This document shows positions 1 through 19,080 of a DNA stretch of 64,000 bases, piece after piece. The notes below the pieces were generated by a model, which worked only from the letters and a program-made list of their open reading frames with translations, was not told where the DNA came from and searched no databases. The stretch lies in NCBI GenBank assembly GCA_036583965.1, contig JAZBQD010000015.1, positions 20,303,310-20,367,309 on the forward strand. Reading direction: 5' to 3'. Source of the DNA: Prunella strophiata. Lineage: Eukaryota > Chordata > Aves > Passeriformes > Prunellidae. Within the stretch, counting starts at the first letter, position 1. Each line of letters starts with the position of its first letter. A program made the position numbers and the translations under genes.

Positions 1-1866
1 GATGTGCTGTCCATATCTTAACAAGCTGGAAAGGCCAGATGCAAGGGGCTTCTCATTGTTTCCCACAGGTTGTGTTATTTCAGTGTAGCTGGGATTAAGC
101 TATCACCTGTAAAATGCTGGCTAATGCTGACTAACAAGTAAAGCAAAAAAAGAGCTTGAGTTGAAGTGAACAGTGGGAAAAAGATGAGAGAAATGAAAAA
201 CTGTAAGGACATCTCTGCCTGCAGCCCAGGGTCTGAATTTGCACAGTGAAACCCTCTTAGCAGTGGCCAGCACAGAGCAGTCCCTCTACTGCAGCCCAGT
301 CAATGGTACCTCCTGGGCTGCTCCAGCCCTCTGTGGTGAGGCTGGGGACTCTGGGTCCTGCCACAGACATGCTCATCTGAGATTACTAGGCAGGCTGAGG
401 GCTTCCTAGATCTCAAGGTACACAACAGCCTCCCACCCTCTGCATAGTATTCACTTACTGTGCACCTGAGATGTTTTAGATCTTCCCCTCTTGCCCTGAC
501 CTTATACCAAAGATATTCTCACCTTCCCAGGGCATGTGCTCAGGGTGTCCAGCTCTGTGCAGCCACCTCCCAGTTGCCATCCCCAGCCTCTGTGTGAACA
601 AATAACAAACACCAGCCCTTGACACGTGGAGGAGCCAAACTTGATGCACTTAAATGGAACAGCTTCTGATTTGGTTTCCCATCTTTGGCCCACCTGTGTG
701 CACCACACTATTTATTTCCTATTATTAAGTAATGGCAGTATTAAACATTTTAAGGGCACACTGAACCTCTGAAACAACTTGGTTTTCATTATCATGTACA
801 TGTTTGTTGAGGCACTGCAGGCTGAATGTGCCTGGTGCTCACTCTCTGCTGCCCTGTTTACTCCTGGTCCCTCCCAGGCTGCTTCCAGCAGCACCTTCCC
901 AAGCATCCCAGGCCTGCAGGAGCACCCAGCTGCTGTGGACCAAGAGATAATTTTGGCATGGTTACTTCAGGCAGAAACTCTTCCTGCTCTCTGTCAAAAA
1001 TAAGTGTTGGGGGTGTGACCTCTGGGCTTTCTCCTCCCTGGGGACAGGGCTTTCAGCAGTGCTCAGGGCTGGCCTCACTTTCTCCACCAAATGGGACAGC
1101 AGGATGATGGTGATTAGTAAACCCACCTGAGAAAATCCTCTTAGCTTCTAAACTTTGATTGTGCTGCTCATTGGCTGCACTCAGAGGGAAGATTAATGGG
1201 TCCAGTGTGGTACTTTGGGGGAGAACTTGCAGTTCCTTGCCACCACCACCTTCCTGTCATTCCCATTTCCAGGGCAAACAAATAGTGTTTTATTAGTATC
1301 TGGAAGAAAAAGAAAAATCAAAGCCAGGGTTTCAATCCAGTGAGGATCTAAGGACGGTTACTAAAGACAGCATGCTCGATGTTAGTCGTACAAATGTTCC
1401 ACAAAATGATGTTTCTTTGGTATTTTGTGTTTAATTTTCTTATTCATGTTTCAGGTATGTTTGTGATTTATTTTGTTATTTTGGATCCTCTTAGATTCAG
1501 CCTTGCTGGTCCTTCAGCTCTTATGCAGAAGTCTCAATGACCCCAAGAGCAGAACTGACTGAGCAATTATTAGCAAGGTGGGCACATGGTGCCTGGTAAA
1601 AATGAAGACCTTAATTACCTTAGGGATTTTTTGTCTGCACACTTGCTTCAAGGAGACAAATTGAGCTGCATTTCAATATGTTTATCTCTTCCACTTGCTC
1701 ATTTCAATTCCAAGCAGTCTTGCAGTCAATATTTGTATATTCAGCATTATTTTGCTCTTGAACCTGAAGTGACCAATATTGTCTTCCTCTGACAGGAGTA
1801 CTTAATACCTTTTGATTTTTGAATATTGCTGAGTGAGTGATGTGATGGATGCAGAAGTAGTTACAC
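1..1866. other. no gene recognised
   Basis: Unique-looking sequence of mixed composition with no exon, RNA gene or repeat that I can support. It may be intron or 3' UTR of the plus-strand neighbour. Short open frames here have no recognisable protein. Confidence 0.6.
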
Positions 1867-1871
1867 ATTTG
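1867..1871. repeat. left 5-bp target-site duplication of the solo LTR
   Basis: ATTTG directly before the LTR; the identical ATTTG follows it at 2,453-2,457. Confidence 0.85.
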
Positions 1872-2452
1872 TGTGCTGGCTTTGGCTGTGATAGAGTTAA
1901 TTTTCTTCACAGAATGAGGGTCAGTTTTGGATTTGTGCTGGAAATAGTGTTGATAATACAGGGATGTTTTCATTACTGCTGAGCAGTACTCACATGGTGT
2001 CAAGGACTTTTCTGCTTCCCACCCCATCAGCAAGGGAGCTTGGGGTGCACAAGGGAGATGGGATGGGACACAGCTGGACAGCTGACCCCAGCTGACCCCA
2101 GGGATAGCCCAGACCATGGTGCCATGCTCAGCATATAAAGAGGTAGGGGAAAGAAGGAGGAAGAGGGTGACAAGTTCAGAGTGATGTCATTTGTCTTCCC
2201 AAGTCACCCTTACCTGTGAGGGAGCCCTGTTTTTCTGGGAATGGCTGAACATCTGCCTGCCCCTGGCAACTGGTGAATTAATGCCTTGCTTTGCTTGTGC
2301 ATGGGGCTTTTGTGTTCCCTGTTAAACTGTCTTTATCTCAACCCATGGGTTTTCTCACTTTTACCCTTCCAACTCTCTTCTCCATCCCACTAGAAGGGAG
2401 TGAATGAGTGGCTTTGTGGGACTTAGTTGCTGGTTGGGATTAAATCACAACA
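1872..2452 (+). mobile_element. solo LTR of an avian endogenous retrovirus (ERVL-like)
   Basis: A 581-bp element begins TGTGCTGG and ends CACAACA, so it has the TG...CA ends of an LTR, and is flanked on both sides by the 5-bp direct repeat ATTTG. Internal landmarks are those of songbird ERVL-type LTRs as I remember them: GATAGAGTTAATTTTCTTCA near the start, a TATAAA box at 2,134-2,139, GTCTTTATCTCAACCCA and a purine-rich GGGAGTGAATGAGTGG block near the end. No internal retroviral genes flank it, so it is a solo LTR left by recombination. A 5-bp target duplication suits class III elements. It carries no coding potential. Confidence 0.88.
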
Positions 2453-2457
2453 ATTTG
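2453..2457. repeat. right 5-bp target-site duplication of the solo LTR
   Basis: ATTTG directly after the terminal CA of the LTR, identical to 1,867-1,871. Confidence 0.85.
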
Positions 2458-2459
2458 TT

Positions 2460-4705
2460 TAAATTTGGGCAGATATTTTTGATGCTGTAGAAACTAATAA
2501 ATTGAGCTAAAACATGGCCAAGAGCTGAATGGATCAAAGTGTCCAGCTCCTATTTAAGTCCATGACCATTCCACAGGGAGAGCTTTCTCTGTTCCCTCAG
2601 GCTGTTGCCTCATTGCAGCACAGAGCAGACAATAACAAATCGAACTTATAAATGATCTACTACGAGCAGACTCACAGCAGCAGCATGGAGTTCAGTATAT
2701 CCTGTGTCTTGGCAAAATTAGATACCTCTCTAGATGAATGCTTTGTAAGCAAACCTACATATCCTAAGGAAGACTTTTACTATTCAGAAAGGAGAGGGAC
2801 AGCTATGAATTAAATTAATTTGGTCCGCATATTTTTCTTACAGCTGTCTAGAATTGCAAGTGTCCTGTGTGTTGTTGCCTGTAGCTGTTGTGATGTGTTA
2901 ATTTCCCCCCCCTGGTTCTGTTGTAAACTCATCTGGTGGTATGCTGAGTCTCCAGCTGGTTCTCTGCCAGGCAAAGCCCATGAGAAGGACATGTAGAGGC
3001 GAGTGGCTTTCAGGCACACCAGGGACAGCTTTTGGGGATGTGGCCCTGTGCTGTTCCATGCTTTGGGAGTCTGTACCTACAGAGCAACATGTTAAACCTG
3101 CCTGACAAAATGAAAGTAGATGATCAGGCCACCAAAGGAGACAGAGAATTTGGCAGAGGGTTGTGTGTGTTTTGTGCCCCCCAGCACGTGCACGGTTTCC
3201 CCAGCTATTAACTTCCAGTTAGGACCTTTCCTGAGCTCTTAGTGTTAGAATAAAGTTTTCTTCTGCTGATAATGTATTTGTATTATGCAATGTACTCAGA
3301 AAACAGAAGATTATCTCTCTATGATTGTCCTCTCCTCTCGAGAAGCTCTTCTCCTCTGTACATATGATATGCAGAATGTATGGGAGTCTTACCAGCGTTG
3401 GTTTGCATTTTTAAGACTGTACTAATTAATGTGTGATACTATTGTGTTTTTGTAGTGGCATCTTTGATGTAAGATGTAAAAACTATTTAATTTTTTTTTT
3501 TTTTTTGTTATTGTTCAGCTTTTAGAGATAGCACCAAGGACTGCATGTTCACTAGAACCAGCCTTTTCCAGGGGCTGTCACAGCTGCACGCAGGCACCGG
3601 TGTTTCACCCGGCATGTAGCACCTGCGTTCCTCTTTTAACAGGGGTCAGTTTTGAGTGGAAATGAATTCTTCCTGAAAAGTCTAGTTTTGTCTTTCCCTC
3701 TCTCAGATTCAAGCTTCCCCCTCCCACGCTGTGTGCCAGCCCTGGCCCCAGGAGGAGAGCTGGGAGCAATGTCTCCTGACCCGGGGCACCCCGCTGGCAT
3801 CAGGCCCCCTCACCCCGTAGCTCACCCAGTGCATGCTCCTTGGAGCTTGGTTTTCCTTGGGACTGCTGGCTGTGCCAGCACAACAACGGTGGGCTCACAT
3901 TGCAAAACAATTTGTGCAAGTGACTTTAAAATGAATTAACAAAAAATTGAGGGGAATTAAGGAAAAGAAGAGCCTGAGCAGCAATTTTAGGGTTGGAACC
4001 TTATTGGGGTGCTTAATACAGCAAGAACTTGGGGCCAGTCCCTAAAAGACAGGACCATTTGAATGGCTTATGTCTACATTTCTTGTCAGGTTTGGAGAGT
4101 GATCCAAAGGCTCAGATCCAGCCTTTCAGGCAGGGTTGACTTACTAGATAGACTGAGTCTGAGATGCTTCTCCAGATTGTGTCGTGGGCCAAAAGACAAG
4201 ACATGCTGCAGCTTAGGAGTTATTTTTCTTTCAGTTTTTTTTTCCTTTTTAATGGAGAAAGCAGTTCTCCATTTTGCACCTGGCAAAATGACTGATTTCA
4301 AAAGCATGTTTTTCCTTGTTATATAGACACTCACAAAACAGCATTGTGTGGCTAAAAAGGCACATTAGTGACAGTTTCTTTCTGAGTGCCAAAATATATA
4401 AGCAGTATTGTTTGAAGGGAAATAAAATTTTTTTACTGTATTGTTATTACTGTTGAACAAATATATTGTTTTTAAATGTTAGATTTTGAAGACTTTTGTA
4501 TTGTAAATTGTTTTGTGACACGGTGCTTTTTCATACTGGAATTACTGATTGCACCTAAATATTAATTATTGCTTTCTTATATAAATATGTGACCTTGAAC
4601 AATCTTGATGAAAACCAATGTGTGGTGGATACCAACAGTTCAAAAAAATTCACCTACTGAAATCCCCTAAATGTTCTTTCCTACTAATAAACATTCTGCT
4701 GCAGC
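2460..4705 (+). other. candidate 3' UTR of a convergent plus-strand gene (NCALD by synteny)
   Basis: AT-rich non-coding sequence ending at a strong poly(A) site, with further AATAAA hexamers at 3,249-3,254 and 4,421-4,426 that could be alternative sites. A 16-base T run lies at 3,491-3,506. I found no NCALD coding exon (its C-terminal EEFIRGAKSDPS region) in positions 1-3,200, so either the coding end lies left of the window with a 3' UTR longer than in human, or this is another transcript. Confidence 0.35.
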
Positions 4706-4730
4706 TAGTGATGGTGTGCTGTGTGCTTTA
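4686..4730 (+). terminator. poly(A) site of a plus-strand transcript, probably NCALD
   Basis: AATAAA at 4,686-4,691 is followed by a GU-rich element (about 4,709-4,730, GATGGTGTGCTGTGTG). This is a textbook cleavage site on the plus strand; cleavage near 4,700-4,708. In human and other amniotes the gene next to the GRHL2 3' end is NCALD, in convergent orientation, which fits this strand and place. The gene assignment is synteny-based inference. Confidence 0.6.
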
Positions 4731-6665
4731 TTCCCTTCACAGTGGAAGCCTTAAAGCCTCACGAAGCTCCTGGGTGTGGGGAGAAAACCCCAGAGGAGCC
4801 TTTGCCTGCTGCCTTCACAGCTCCTGTCCTGCTCACTGCTGTGGGCACAGAGGGAGAGCTGTGAAAGCCAACCTGGAGGGCTCAGCCAGGGCTGAAGCTG
4901 TGCAGGGGTGCTGGGCTGGCACATTGCAGCCAGCTGGGCGCTCCACTGCCAACACAGCTTTTTGCTCCAGCAGCTACAGGCAGCAGCTGGGCAAGGAGCA
5001 GGACATCATGGAGTGGGATATAAAGGCAAAGGGAGGACAGCACAAGGCTGAGAGCCCTGCTCCTCTGAAGCTGGAAAGAGCAGCTTAGCTGGCTGACAGC
5101 AACTTTCCCTGTGATAGATCAGTCCCTCTCCAGGTTAAGGGGACGTTTTTACCCCCTAATGACAATCACACCATCAAGGGAGCAGGATGTGGCAAGGGAG
5201 CATGGGCAGGTAGTAGCTGTGGTTAGTCACTCTGAGAGGTGACTGATGAGGTGGCAGCAGAGCTTGTCACAGCAGGGACTCCTGCCAGCCTCAGACAGGC
5301 TCTGGAGAGGGCTGCCTGATGCTTCTGTGCATACTCCTTAAGCTCCTCAAATTTTTACCTAGGTTAAATTTGGAGCTGGGATTAGCTGAGTGCAAATAGT
5401 AGTTTAAAGCCTACTGGAAGGTAACAGAAACCAGTGCCTATTTCCTTTTGAGATTAAACAAAAATGCCTATTTGTGGAACTGCACATAAATATGAGCTTG
5501 AGACAGGCTGGAGCCTGAATGAAGCATCAGTTGCAGTATTCAGGTATCTCCTGTGCTCAGTGCAAACAAGTTTTATTACACAAGTTTCCAGTGTGCCAGG
5601 CTCCCTGTGATGTACATTCTCCTCACCCTCCCCTTAGGGCCATCATACAATTTAGCATAAAGACTGTGTGTAAGGAGGTGCTTGTTTGTACAGGGGTGCT
5701 AAAATCCTCCACTTACCACCCCTGCTGTCCCTCCTCTCGCTGTGCAGAGCTCTGCCCCAGGCACTGGAGCCCTCCCACAGTCCCGGAGTGCACCTCCCAC
5801 CACCGCAGGGAGGAGGGACCTGCGATCCTGGCTCACAGCTCCCGCCTGTGAACAGCGAGCTCCAGAATCTATCAGTGTTTTCTGCAGCCCAAATTGAGCC
5901 AAGAGATTGGGAAGGTGCCAAAAATGACAGCTTTGCTGCCCCAGGGAGTCCCCTAAAGTTTTGGTCAGGAGCTAGAGGTGGAGTGGTTTGTTCCCTGCTC
6001 CTAAAAAGGGGTCAGTTCTTCTTAATGACCTTTAATCCAGGTGACCCAAGTCACCTTGCTAAAGCCTGGCTCAGCCTGCCAGACACGGTCCAGCCTTGAG
6101 CACACAGTGGGTGCAGTGGTTCCCATCAGCCAACACACTTCTCCTCACCCCTCCATGGCCTCCCAGGATGGAGCACTGCCAGCCACACAGCTTTAAAGCA
6201 TTTGCATTTTAAGAGCCACTCAGTAAAACCACTTCCTATAAAACATAATTAAACATCTATCACAGGCATTGCCCAGGAAATGTGATTACCTTAAAGGGCT
6301 CCATGGGAGCTGATCCTGGCTCACCCTGCACTGCTCATCCAGAGCACTGAACTCCTCCACCCCCCTGTAAGACAGGGCTGTCCTGCTACTGCTTGGGGAA
6401 TCAACCTTTGCTGAGGCAAATGCTTCCCCAAGCAATTTCCCACCTACTAAGATGTTCTCACCTCCTGAATCTTGTTTGAAAAAGCTAAACTGAACTGGTG
6501 GAGAATAAAATGTTTGATGAAAATGTTTTATTGCAAGGTATGTGGCTAGGCATGCTTCAGTGCTTTTGGAGTAGGTGTGGGTAAGGATCTCAGCTCAGGT
6601 GCCCAGGAGTCACAAAGATGTCAGTGTCAGTGCTTCCAGCCAGGTTCCCAGGACACTCCAACAAG
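4731..6665. other. intergenic region between convergent genes
   Basis: Moderately GC-rich sequence (highest around 5,700-5,860) between the plus-strand poly(A) site and the CR1 copy. No coding exon, promoter or repeat recognised. Confidence 0.55.
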
Positions 6666-7015
6666 TCACAGAATCACAGAATAGTTGGGGTTGGAAGGGA
6701 TTTCTGTAGTTCATCTGATCCAATCCCCCTGCTCAAGTAGGGCAAATGAGAGTTGGGTGTCCAGTACCATGTCAAGGCAGCTTTTAAATATCTACAGGGA
6801 TAGAGATTCCACAGCCTCTCTGGGCAACCTACTCCAGTGCTTAGTCACACAGTAAAATGCATTCCCTGATTTCAGAGGGAACCTCCTGTGGTTTAGTGTG
6901 TGTCCATTCGCCTCTGGTCCTGTCACTGGGCACCATTTAGAAGAGCCTGACTCCATCCTCTCTGCACCCCCTTCAGGTTCTGGTACATACTGATACTCTC
7001 TCTCCTGGAGAGATG
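6666..7015 (-). mobile_element. CR1 LINE fragment, 3' end
   Basis: The plus strand starts TCACAGAATCACAGAAT, the complement of the CR1 3' terminal octamer repeat, followed by the familiar TTGGAAGGGATT, CCACAGCCTCTCTGGGCAACC and CTCCATCCTCTCTGCACCC blocks. The element is therefore in minus orientation and 5'-truncated, as almost all CR1 copies are. It sits just past the GRHL2 poly(A) site. Confidence 0.9.
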
Positions 7016-7019
7016 TAGG

Positions 7020-7070
7020 AATACACACCACAGCAACAGAAGTAGTATCTCATACATAGGAATATTTATT
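7020..7070 (-). terminator. GRHL2 poly(A) signal and downstream GU element
   Basis: On the minus strand AATAAA at 7,065-7,070 is followed after about 25-30 bases by TGTTGCTGTGGTGTGT (about 7,023-7,038), the usual arrangement of a cleavage and polyadenylation site. Cleavage would fall near 7,045-7,050. Its position beyond the GRHL2 stop on the same strand, just before a CR1 insertion, makes it the best candidate for the gene's end. Confidence 0.65.
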
Positions 7071-7636
7071 TTTTTTCCTTCTTAAAAATGTACAAAAAAT
7101 AAAATAACTGTATTTACAGCTTATCAAACCCCTCTCCCAGTTGCAACACTATTAAGTTACATGAGCTATATTCTTAATATAAAAGCACACTATTTATACA
7201 TTAAGTTCCTGTGTTTGCCAGAAAGACGGCTTGTCACAATCTTTGGCACAAACATTCTTGTTTGTATCTTGTCTCAATTAATAGGAAATGGAAGAGCATA
7301 TAAACATTTAATAAGCTTTACATTTTATAAGTCATAAGATACTCCTTTCCAGTTCCACTTTAATCAATATACAGCATCTCTGACAGCTAGAGAGTTTAGA
7401 TTTTACTAATTGTTTGAATTAATTTACATTTAAACAATTCATAGAATGAAAGAGAAAAATATATAAGAAAGACATTTGATCTCTGAATTCCATTGACCAA
7501 AAACTTTGTGAGAGAGGACACATATGAAAAAACCCCATTCTTTTCTTTGTAGTTTACACTCAGTGTTAGAAATCCTCCAAAATGTCTTGATGGGGTTATC
7601 ATCATACATCCACAAAGCTTCACTCAAGGGATGCAC

Positions 7637-7642
7637 TTTATT
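7637..7642 (-). terminator. possible internal GRHL2 poly(A) signal
   Basis: AATAAA on the minus strand followed by GTGGATGTATGATG 28 or more bases on. It could give a 3' UTR about 0.6 kb shorter than the distal site. The downstream element is weaker than at 7,065. Confidence 0.35.
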
Positions 7643-9570
7643 TTGGGAATAGCAGCACCTGACTGTGAGAAAGAACTAGAATTTGAATGGGATTTCATCA
7701 TAAAACATCAAATGGACGGAAAAAGTGCCAAATCTGCAGCAGGAGCTTAAATTAGAAGACTGTTCTCCTTTTGTACATCTCTAGCTAGAGTCTTTCAAAA
7801 CATAACATCTACAGACACTGCACTGCTGTAACTCTTCATAAGGAAAATGCACTGAGCAGTAAGCCACTCTTCATGCTGCACTAGTTAAGATTCAAGATTG
7901 CTGTCTTGAAGAAAAGGAAATGAGAATTTTGTTCCTTTAAATAAACAACCACAGCAGTGCCACAGAGACAAAAGGAGGCAAGGCAGATATTCCTGTCCCC
8001 TGCTGAACAGTAGCCAAATTTTACTTCCATTTAACTCATAATATTTGGAAGATCCAGCATTAATCAATATTTTTCAGCAAACAAAAGCAACATGCATATT
8101 TTAAACAATATACATGTAAGCACTGTGTACTCCTCAGGATTTCTGAGTCAAGCAGGGCACAAGGCAGCCACTACAGAAGTCTGCATTACTCATACCACTC
8201 TTGCCCCTTTCCCACCACTCTGATGGGCTGATTTGGACCAACAAGGTGAACCCTGAGAGCTTGCAGCTTGCCATAACCAGCATCCAAGGTTCAGTGCTCC
8301 TCCAGCAGCTGATGCTGTAACTACAGCTGAAGGGGTGCAGCATGGATACTCAGTGCTCGTGATGCACCTGCATCTGGAGCAGAGAAACAAAGCCCTCAGA
8401 CCCTGGCAGATAAAGTAAAGGGTGATCATCCTTACCTAGCTCTAGCTGTTGTTTTAAAATAATCTCCACACCACTCTAGGCACCTTCTTGATAACTTTAC
8501 TGAGGCTGTAAGAAGCAACTAAAGGCAGGAGTATTAGCTCTCTACTGTCAGGAATTTGCACACATTAAGATGTATTTAAAATACCTTCCAGTTAATCTTA
8601 GAAGCAACTTTCCTCTTCTGGACAGTGGCTGACTGAAAGCTCCTAAAATGACAATGGGGAGGTAGCTCCTTAAGCCCCAGTATTCCTGGAGCTTTGCACT
8701 TCTCACTGATCCTACACTGCTCCTCATCACAGGATGCTGCAGCACCCAACAGATCTCAGCTCATCTCGACCCAAATGTAAGACAAATCCATCCCATTAAC
8801 CTGAGTGCTGGTGCTGCCAGCACTGCCTGTCCTTCTCTGTGATCCCTGAATTCTCACTGGCCTTTCTTAATGCAGCACATTCCAACCCAGGCCAGCCCCA
8901 AGTACTCCCTTGGACAGCAGGTTTGTTGGGGGCAGAGCTAGGGGCCAACTCCTGCATACATTTACTCCTTTGCTTCACCAGCAGCTTCTGCCCAGACATC
9001 TTGACCAGCTGAGAGATCCCAGATGATATTCTGAGGATTCCAAACACCAACAGAGAAATACAAGAACTAACAGTACTGCTCACCAGTCCTGTGTGCTAGT
9101 CCCAGCTCCTAATGCCTCCTGTACCAACTGTATTCTTTTTTTCTTTAAGAAAAAAATATCTAGGATAAGCCAGCATAGACTTTTTATGTCAGTCTGAGCC
9201 AAATAGAAACACACTGAACCATCATAAATCTCTTGTTTTCCCAGATTGTTTGCTCTTAAGCAGCATAGCAAGAGCATCTTTGCTGGAGTGCATTTTTATA
9301 TAAAGTTAAGGAAATTACAACAGAACTCTGCATCAGAAGGGGAAAGAGTGCATGACAAAAGAAAAGGGCAGGAGAAAGAATACACACTTTGCTTTACAGG
9401 CATTTTACAGGTCCCACAGAAACCTTGACAAGTACTTTACATTTCTATTAAAGGAAGAGATTTTAATGGGATGCTACTGCTAATGAAGTTTAAAAAGTGT
9501 GCACAAACTTACAGGACAATTCATGCAGATGTGGCCAAATCAGACTGGTCAGTTATCCCAGCTACTTTGC

Positions 9571-9658
9571 TCCACACAGCTCCACACAGCTGAAAACACT
9601 ACATGAGCCCAGTAAATAGCTCCACACAGCTCAAAACACTACATGAGCCCTGTTAAAT
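9571..9658. repeat. 40-bp tandem duplication in GRHL2 3' UTR
   Basis: Two near-identical 40-bp units (9,581-9,620 and 9,621-9,658) each start TCCACACAGCT and run through AAAACACTACATGAGCCC; an extra TCCACACAGC decamer precedes them at 9,571-9,580. A recent local duplication. Confidence 0.85.
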
Positions 9659-11351
9659 ATGGCAGTGTTTCTTTCTGCCATTAACCACCAAATAATAAAG
9701 GTTGTGTGACTAAACAAGAAAAGGTTTTAGAAGGAAAAGAATAAACTCTAAAGGCTGCATGTAGGAAAAGACCATCTATCTGTCACACAGGATCTATGAA
9801 CAGTGGTAGAGAATAAAATGCAACTGAAACTCATGGAATTATATGCTAAGTGAGGAGCTCTTTACAACAGCCAGGGGAGCTGGAATGGAGAGAGAGAGAT
9901 GCTGGGTTTGGATGTCATAGGGACATTCAGGCCTTGAACCCCTTTCCTGATATGATTTAAGACTGCACAACTTTATCTCTTCACAGAATTCATAAGGCAG
10001 GCATGGAATTTGATGGAATAACCATGTAGTTCAACTTGGGTTCAGATGCAGCCCTTGAGAGAGAGACCAATCTCCACTCCTCAGTTGTGGGATACTCAGT
10101 CTCCAGTGGAAAACTTGTTCCAGTTTTGATAAAGTATTTACATCAAGCCCAGGCTTATATTTCACCCAAGTGTCCTGGGAATCACAACAGAATCATTCAA
10201 TGGAAATACAAGAACAAATACACTTAAAAGGAAGAGTCTGAAGACCTGTTTCATACAGTCTAGAGGAATGCTTTGATGCACAGGCTGCTGCAGAAAGAAC
10301 CTTCCCACCACAGGTTTGAGAAAAGACCACTTTAGGAGTCTCTGCTTCATCAAAGGAAGATGACCAGGAAGAAGTCCCTTCTGTACCTCTTGGCAAACCA
10401 GGCAGCAGACACACAGTGTTTCTTGGATTTTATTACAGCTGGATGGGAGACTCAGGTATCTACAGCTGGCACTTGGGCACCTAAGGTGGGCCCCATTGTG
10501 CCAGAGCATCCAAGACTCAGTAGCAGAGTCTGCTCTAGTATTTCAATATACAATTGTGTGAGCAAGGATGGAGCATATGAGTACAGATTCAGTTATCAGC
10601 TTCTCAGTATACACTCTTTAACAGATTGAATTTAATGCTCTAGGAAAGATTCTATTAAACCCTAAACCAAATACATACAAAAACATAGTGGCAGTAAACA
10701 TGCCCACATACAGTAGTTAAAATATATTATTGCATATTATAAACATTATATACAAGGTTAAAATGGTTTCTTTACCATTTACTTACAAGTGACATTTGTA
10801 GCTGAATGCTTTACTTACAAGTCCTCATTGCTACGTGCTGAGAACTACCAGAGGTATTTGGCAAGACTATACAGTAAAGAAAGATACAGATCAGTCTGAG
10901 CAAGTGAACTGTCAGCCACTTTGCCCATCTTTAGCACTGCAACAGATTTTTAGCAATGACAGAGACAACTACTGGTAAAGTGATTTACACCAGATTTCTG
11001 AAATTAGACCAGCATAGTTACTGAATGTGTTTTAGAATGAGCTTATCCACACTGAAGTATGGATTAAAATGCTGCATTTCACATTTGCAGTGGGTCATCT
11101 GGTTACAGATCTGTGGGCTGGTAACTGCTAGAGAGTGAGGAACAATAAATAAGGGACCAGGTTACTGTGAATGGCCTTGTGCTTGACAAACCCAAGTCTA
11201 TCTGCACTGGGTGCACATGTGCAGAATGGACAGTATTTTCAATGCAGTCTTGTAACAGTTTCTCTGATCAATGTCTGTCAAGTTAATGGGGAATCTGCTT
11301 TCCAAGAAGGATGAAATGCTGTGGTTCCTTACAAAAAGGCTCTGCCTGAGG

Positions 11352-18173
<6,822 letters not shown>

Positions 18174-19063
18174 TTAATCCAAGACAGATAAAATGAAGCA
18201 CTGAATATGGTTTGCACTTAAAGATGTACCTTTAATATCATCAGTGATCTAGACATGGACAACACATCATAGTTGCATTGAAAATACAGTATTAAAAATT
18301 CAGCAAATTTAATCTAATGTGAAGAATCTCTATCTTCCAGAATCTAAATCTCCATTTACAGAAAGAAGCTAAAAAGCACTGGGGCCTTGTCCCTTGATTA
18401 TAGGACAAAACACACAATCTAGGTCTTCTTAAACCTCTGTCTTGTACCTCTGCAGGTTTCACCTCAAAGGCTTGAAAAGGACATTCAAAAAAGGCAAGTC
18501 TGGGTTGCCTTTAGCTGTGCCTTTGAGAGCAAAATCAAAGAAAAGGTAAAGAAATAGTTGTCTCTGACATTACCATGCAGATGGCCTGACCAGTATAAAA
18601 ATAAACACTGGGAAAAATGAGTTCAAAGTCATTTGAGACTTTATAGGGGAGACATTCAAGAGCACAGCTGGCAGGCAGGCATTTACCACTGTGCCCAACT
18701 GCTTAGGTACCCAAATGCCATTTCTGTTCCTCTTCCTCCCTCAAATGTTAGCTGCTAGCTGTCCACAGGCACAGTGCCCTACCCTCTTTAGCTTTTATTT
18801 TCTCCACACTTGTACAGGTAAAAGGAGGAACCTTGCTATAACATGGCAGAAGCAAAGCAGACAGGAACAAAGCATATAAGTATAGACACTAGAAAAGTAT
18901 TTTAGGGATCATCTCACATGACTGATAAGTAACAGGTTAAATAAGATGTTCTGCAATATATTTTGTTTCCTAAATGAACTGGCTTTTCAAATAGCACTGC
19001 TGCACATGAGGTACAAATACACATGCACTGTTAGGTCTGTGTGACAAATTACATTGGTAATCC

Positions 19064-19080
19064 TTTTTTTTTTTTTTTTT
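19064..19080. repeat. T17 homopolymer in intron 13
   Basis: Seventeen consecutive T bases on the plus strand; simple repeat. Confidence 0.9.

Larger units (their letters stand above)
7047..11351 (-). other. GRHL2: GRHL2 3' untranslated region
   Basis: From the stop codon the minus strand runs through about 4.3 kb of AT-rich, non-coding sequence to the first strong poly(A) signal with a GU-rich downstream element, at 7,065-7,070. An internal candidate signal lies at 7,637-7,642. It contains a 40-bp tandem duplication at 9,571-9,658. Human GRHL2 has a 3' UTR of roughly 3 kb, so the length is plausible but not proven; RNA evidence would fix the end. Confidence 0.6.

Noticed and set aside
1704..2117. 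137-codon minus-strand open frame
   Set aside because: It runs antisense into the solo LTR and is explained by that element.
4618..5088. 156-codon plus-strand open frame
   Set aside because: It spans the poly(A) site at 4,686 and GC-rich intergenic DNA; composition is low in protein-like pattern and no domain is recognisable.
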